The notes under the pieces: model-generated
Told to the model about the DNA's origin: nothing
Seen by the model: only the letters and a program-made list of their open reading frames with translations
Database searches by the model: none
Part shown: piece after piece, positions 61,001-64,000 of the stretch
Numbering within the stretch: the first letter of the stretch is position 1
How the letters are laid out: every line of letters begins with the position of its first letter
Made by a program: the position numbers and the translations under genes
Source of the DNA: Pisolithus tinctorius
Taxonomy: Eukaryota > Basidiomycota > Agaricomycetes > Boletales > Pisolithaceae
Direction of reading: 5' to 3'
DNA length: 64,000 nucleotides
Assembly (NCBI GenBank): GCA_024663395.1
Contig: JANFAH010000043.1
Span: 372,001 to 436,000, forward strand

Positions 61001-61524
61001 TGTGGAATGGCCAGCACTTGTGTTCTGCCCGGCAACACATGGTGCAGAAGACCAGCTGATGGGCACACTCAGTGCACTGGAAAATGCCATCTGCTCCACA
61101 CAGGATACAATCCCTTGGCTCAGGTGGGGCCTCCATGTCCAACAGGATGGCTAGATAATGCTGTTGGTGTGGCAACCACTGCTGCAGATAACTATTCTAC
61201 AATTGTGTGACACTGTCATTGCAGGTTTGTTGGGCAATGTGGCATTCCACACACCTGACTTTTCTGAGGTTTAGAAGGTGTTGCAGGCAATTCATCATTA
61301 TTGCAAGGCAGTTGTACACCCACATCATCCAACAGGCAGTCTGGGTGATCCAGGATAACTGAGCCAGGCCACACAGGAGGCTGAGTTGCATGGCCTGGCA
61401 CCCACTTTCTGGGTGCTACTTTTACCATCTTATCCCTATATCCTCAGGTGGTTTTCACTCTTTGCCAGGTCACCTGGGTCACTCTTGTAGTGGGTCCTGC
61501 TGGTGCAATCTTTGACTTCCCCAT
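58072..61524 (-). pseudogene. KDZ transposase 2 (CxC2 type), nearly full length
   Basis: The start ATG is at 61524 (MGKSKIAPAGPTTR). KMVKVAPRKWVPGHATQPP follows after a TGA that fits CGA. The CxC2 cysteine-cluster domain is at about 61140-60480 (CILCGADGIFQCTECAHQL, CTMCCRAEHKCWPFHRVEQW, then NGIHYCNVQYCRCPG). The catalytic core shows VMDGNFKAEH (Asp 60184-60182), LMDGKGYMVTSQPY, MDYALVHAI, FYDINYQY (Asp 59723-59721) and GQVDGEIMETLW (Glu 59540-59538). The C-terminal helical region (58749-58072) has SDPNARGHRDDTLPW and VYRVNWLRMRALWDRW, ending TAA. Length (3.45 kb) fits intact KDZ transposases. Stops are mainly TGA. The acidic triad is intact. KDZ transposases move large basidiomycete elements. 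A dioxygenase relic follows 228 bp downstream. Confidence 0.87.
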
Positions 61525-62018
61525 GATGAATGTTGCAATGCAGAAGGGTTTTGATTGCAACAAATACATGCTGCAGACATGTGCTAGCAAGGTCTGACCA
61601 CCAACTATGGTCATGCTGTCTTAGGATCTGGCACATGATTTCAGTGCTGGCACCAGCACATTGCCCAGAGATCAATGAAATGAATGAGCACTTGCAAAAT
61701 GCCTTGTCCTACATCATACCCATAGTGCCTATACCATCCACAGCATCTCAATGCACATTGCCCAATTACCAAATATCTCAGATCCATGAAGTCTGAGAGG
61801 CACCACCTTTGCACGTGGCTCAGGGATGGAAATATCATGATTGACTAACAACCTTAGCCATCTTGGGAAACTGTCCAATCAACTGGCATGCAAGAATGAA
61901 CTAGACACCAGAATGTAACCTTCATTGACATGGGAGAATGCTGGAAAAGTCTATTCTCTTCAACAGACATCATACTAGCTGTCCCCAAAAAATTTGTGCA
62001 CAAGCACCTCCATCCTCA
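61525..62018. promoter_or_regulatory. Divergent intergenic region between KDZ 2 and the 62-kb ORF
   Basis: This 494-bp gap lies between two divergent transposon genes and should hold both promoters if they belong to one element. No clear TATA or termini are seen. No gene recognised. Confidence 0.35.
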
Positions 62019-62906
62019 ATGGCATCCAGTGACTATGAAAGTGAGTCTTTCTCCAACAACACTGAACCCTCCCCACCACAAAAGGGGACCAGTCTTCAGC
62101 CAGCTGAAATTGAGATTCTAGAGGCTGAGCTAGAGTCATGGAAAAATGCTGACCGAAACAAGAGGAGCTCCATCATGTTAACCCTCAGAAACAAGATAAA
62201 GAACCTTGATGTGAATGTGATGCTGAAAACACATGAATGGGTTTGGAAGAAGAAGGTATGCCACACTTGCCATTGATGACCTGGCATGTCCTTACCATTT
62301 CCAGGCAATTCAGACTTGGTTGTACAACCATGGCTGGAGCCATAGTTGACAAGCTCTAATCAAATACAGTGGTGGTTGGACACTGAGGAAGGTGGTCATG
62401 CACCATCAAAAGAAATCAATCAACAAAGTGTTGGAAGAAGCCAGGATCAAGCAGGGATCTGCAGAAATGATCAAGTCTTATCAGAAGGCCATTGACACTG
62501 TCATGAAGTCCCTTACTGCTGAGGAGATATATGAGGCAGAAGCATTGGCCATCAAATGGAATGAGCAGCAGCCACCTTGGGATGTTCAGTCAGAGTATGT
62601 ACCATTTGGAAATGCTGCCCATCACTCATGAGAAACAGAACCACAGAGAAGAATGGCTGTAAATATGCCGAAGAATTTGCTAAGGAAATGTGGAAGCGGT
62701 GTGGTGCCAGGGTGGTAGTGATGGTGGCATGGGAAGATGCCAATGGAGAGGTGATAGTTGGAGCATGAGATTTTGACCAACTCTTCCAGACATGATTTCA
62801 ACAATGAATTGGGTAATGGCAAATTATTTGAGGATTTGGACAAGTGCTGGGATAAATTTGTAAAGTACGCACGAACAGCATTTGGAAATGGTGGCACCAA
62901 TGCTGA
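62019..62906 (+). pseudogene. Transposon-associated ORF, truncated by an LTR
   Basis: Exon 1 (62019-62255) starts MASSDYESESFSNNTEPSPP and is joined over a 49-bp intron (62256-62304, GTATGC..TCCAG) in frame to AIQTWLYNHGWSHS-stop-QALIKYSGG. Later segments read INKVLEEARIKQGSAEMIKS, VMKSLTAEEIYEAEALAIKW, EEFAKEMWKRCGARVVVMVA and NNELGNGKLFEDLDKCW. The TGA at about 62348 fits CGA. I recall this multicopy family from agaric genomes beside DNA transposons, and the first half resembles a small DNA-binding helical domain, but neither is certain. Coding is cut at 62906 where LTR copy 6 begins. It is divergent to KDZ 2, so it may be that element's second gene. Confidence 0.5.
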
Positions 62907-63615
62907 TGTGAGTCAAAGTGTGGAAAGGCAGTGAAAACCAACCAAAACCAACACCAAAGACAAATATAGAGTGAGTGGTGGTGTACCTCTGTGGAACCTG
63001 GAACACAGAAAAATCTAGTGTGGGGGAATTTCAATGGCAGGTGCTCCTAGCACAAGTCATTGACAAGTTACACCAGAGAGGATGAATAAACACTGATTGA
63101 GAAGGGGATGCTGAACAGAGCAGAGGTGTTCAGCTGAAAGGACTCCTAGCACAAGTCATTGATGAGTTATGCAGGAGTAGATGGATGACTAAGCAGGTGT
63201 GCTGACAAAGCACAGATGATACTTCAGATGATGAAGGATGGCAGATAGACTCTTCCGAATGAGCCTCAACTACCAAGTATACAAATGATGACAGATAGAC
63301 CCCTTTGTGGAGCCTCAACTGTCAATGACGAGTTATGCTGAGAAGAACTGACTGACCGCCAAGTGAATGGCTTCTGGTTCACTTGGGGGTAGCTAAGTAC
63401 ATGGGGGTTTATATACTGTGGGGGGAGCACAGCTTGTGACAAACAAGTCACAAACACTTGGTAAGTAATGAGTAAGGACTGAGCAATCATGATGAGTAAG
63501 CGAGAAATGAAAAGTAAGCAAGCAAAGAAGATTGGTAAGTATTGGCAACAAACAAGCCAAGGACAGTCAAAATATCACAAAATGAGTCAAATGGAGTCAG
63601 AAACTGAGTAAGCGC
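62907..63615 (-). repeat. Long LTR-like repeat, copy 6 (partial)
   Basis: Read on the minus strand this ends with CTTTGACTCACA complement TGTGAGTCAAAG at 62907. It covers about 710 bases of the R/U5-side of the repeat, including the TATA mirror at 63408-63416. It stops at GAGTAAGCGC, where copy 7 begins in the opposite orientation. The remaining part probably lies beyond the window. Confidence 0.75.
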
Positions 63616-64000
63616 TGTCACACACCAAAGGTGTTGTGGACATGGTTACAGCTGACTCTGCCTAACTTGTTGACAAGTTGCACACAATGCCCAAGCATGC
63701 AGAGGAAGAATAAAGGCCTCATGTGTAGAAAGACTGTCGGATGTTAACAGTCATCCTTCGCACAAGAACGAGTCATCAGTGCTAAAGAGAAAAGAGGAAG
63801 CAAGTCAAGTGCACATTAAAGGTTTTTAGTGCCTGTGTATGGCATTCCAGTTTTCATCATATCTCCACCATTTCCAAAGATATTGACTCTGTTCCCACTC
63901 TCGCTTAAGGTGCTCAGCCCCACCATTCTTCCTTCCAAATTTGGAGAGGATCCTCACACCCTGTGTGTTTCTACAGCACTCCATCCATCAGATGCTCATT
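63616..64000 (+). repeat. Long LTR-like repeat, copy 7 (cut by window end)
   Basis: It starts exactly with the family terminus TGTCACACACCAAAGGTGTT at 63616 and runs to the end of the window. It retains more CpG than copies 3-6 (CGCACAAGAACGAG, CTCTCGCTTAAGG), like copy 1, which points to a more recent insertion. Its clean start inside copy 6 shows that one LTR or element inserted into another. Confidence 0.75.

Overview
The window looks like a piece of a large, repeat-rich basidiomycete (Agaricomycete) genome. The evidence is short spliceosomal introns (46-60 bp, GT..AG), basidiomycete-type transposons (KDZ with CxC cysteine clusters, a Plavaka-like transposase, Ty3/Gypsy), and a host gene set (GH92 mannosidase, histidine acid phosphatase, WD40-type inositol 5-phosphatase, ZNHIT2, DNAJC3-like). 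The species cannot be named from sequence alone.

Layout. 1-3655: three copies of a long (about 1.85 kb) LTR-like repeat. 3656-7644: decayed Gypsy gag/protease fragments. 7645-18583: a nested stack, in which an LTR copy is split by a 9,082-bp Plavaka-like DNA transposon (9369-18450, 40-bp TIRs, 7-bp duplication GCTCATG), whose transposase gene is itself split by a 1,573-bp fold-back element with TA duplications. 18584-23640: a decayed coiled-coil repeat gene and anonymous repeats. 23727-39774: the only CpG-rich, gene-dense block, with histidine acid phosphatase, inositol polyphosphate 5-phosphatase, ZNHIT2, a small secreted protein, a DNAJC3/P58IPK-like co-chaperone and a secreted GH92 alpha-mannosidase. 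40110-46211: a 5'-truncated Gypsy element with its presumed 3' LTR. 46212-50509: KDZ transposon gene 1 (plus). 50625-52850: arrays of hairpin-forming 65-bp repeats mixed with two tRNA-derived SINE-like copies. 53-55.4 kb: minisatellites. 55670-57844: a minus-strand TET/JBP-type dioxygenase relic directly behind KDZ transposon gene 2 (58072-61524, minus). 62019-62906: another transposon-associated ORF cut by an LTR. 62907-64000: two opposed LTR copies.

Theme. The repeats are visibly CpG-poor and their frames are broken mainly by CGA-to-TGA, CGG-to-TGG and GAC-to-AAC changes, which is what deamination of methylated CpG leaves behind. The host gene block keeps abundant CpG. Against that background, the most interesting unit is a KDZ transposase followed on the same strand by a gene of the family that oxidises 5-methylcytosine, itself eroded by methylation-type mutation. 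A second notable signal is a long antisense reading frame shared by all LTR copies, broken almost only by TGA codons.
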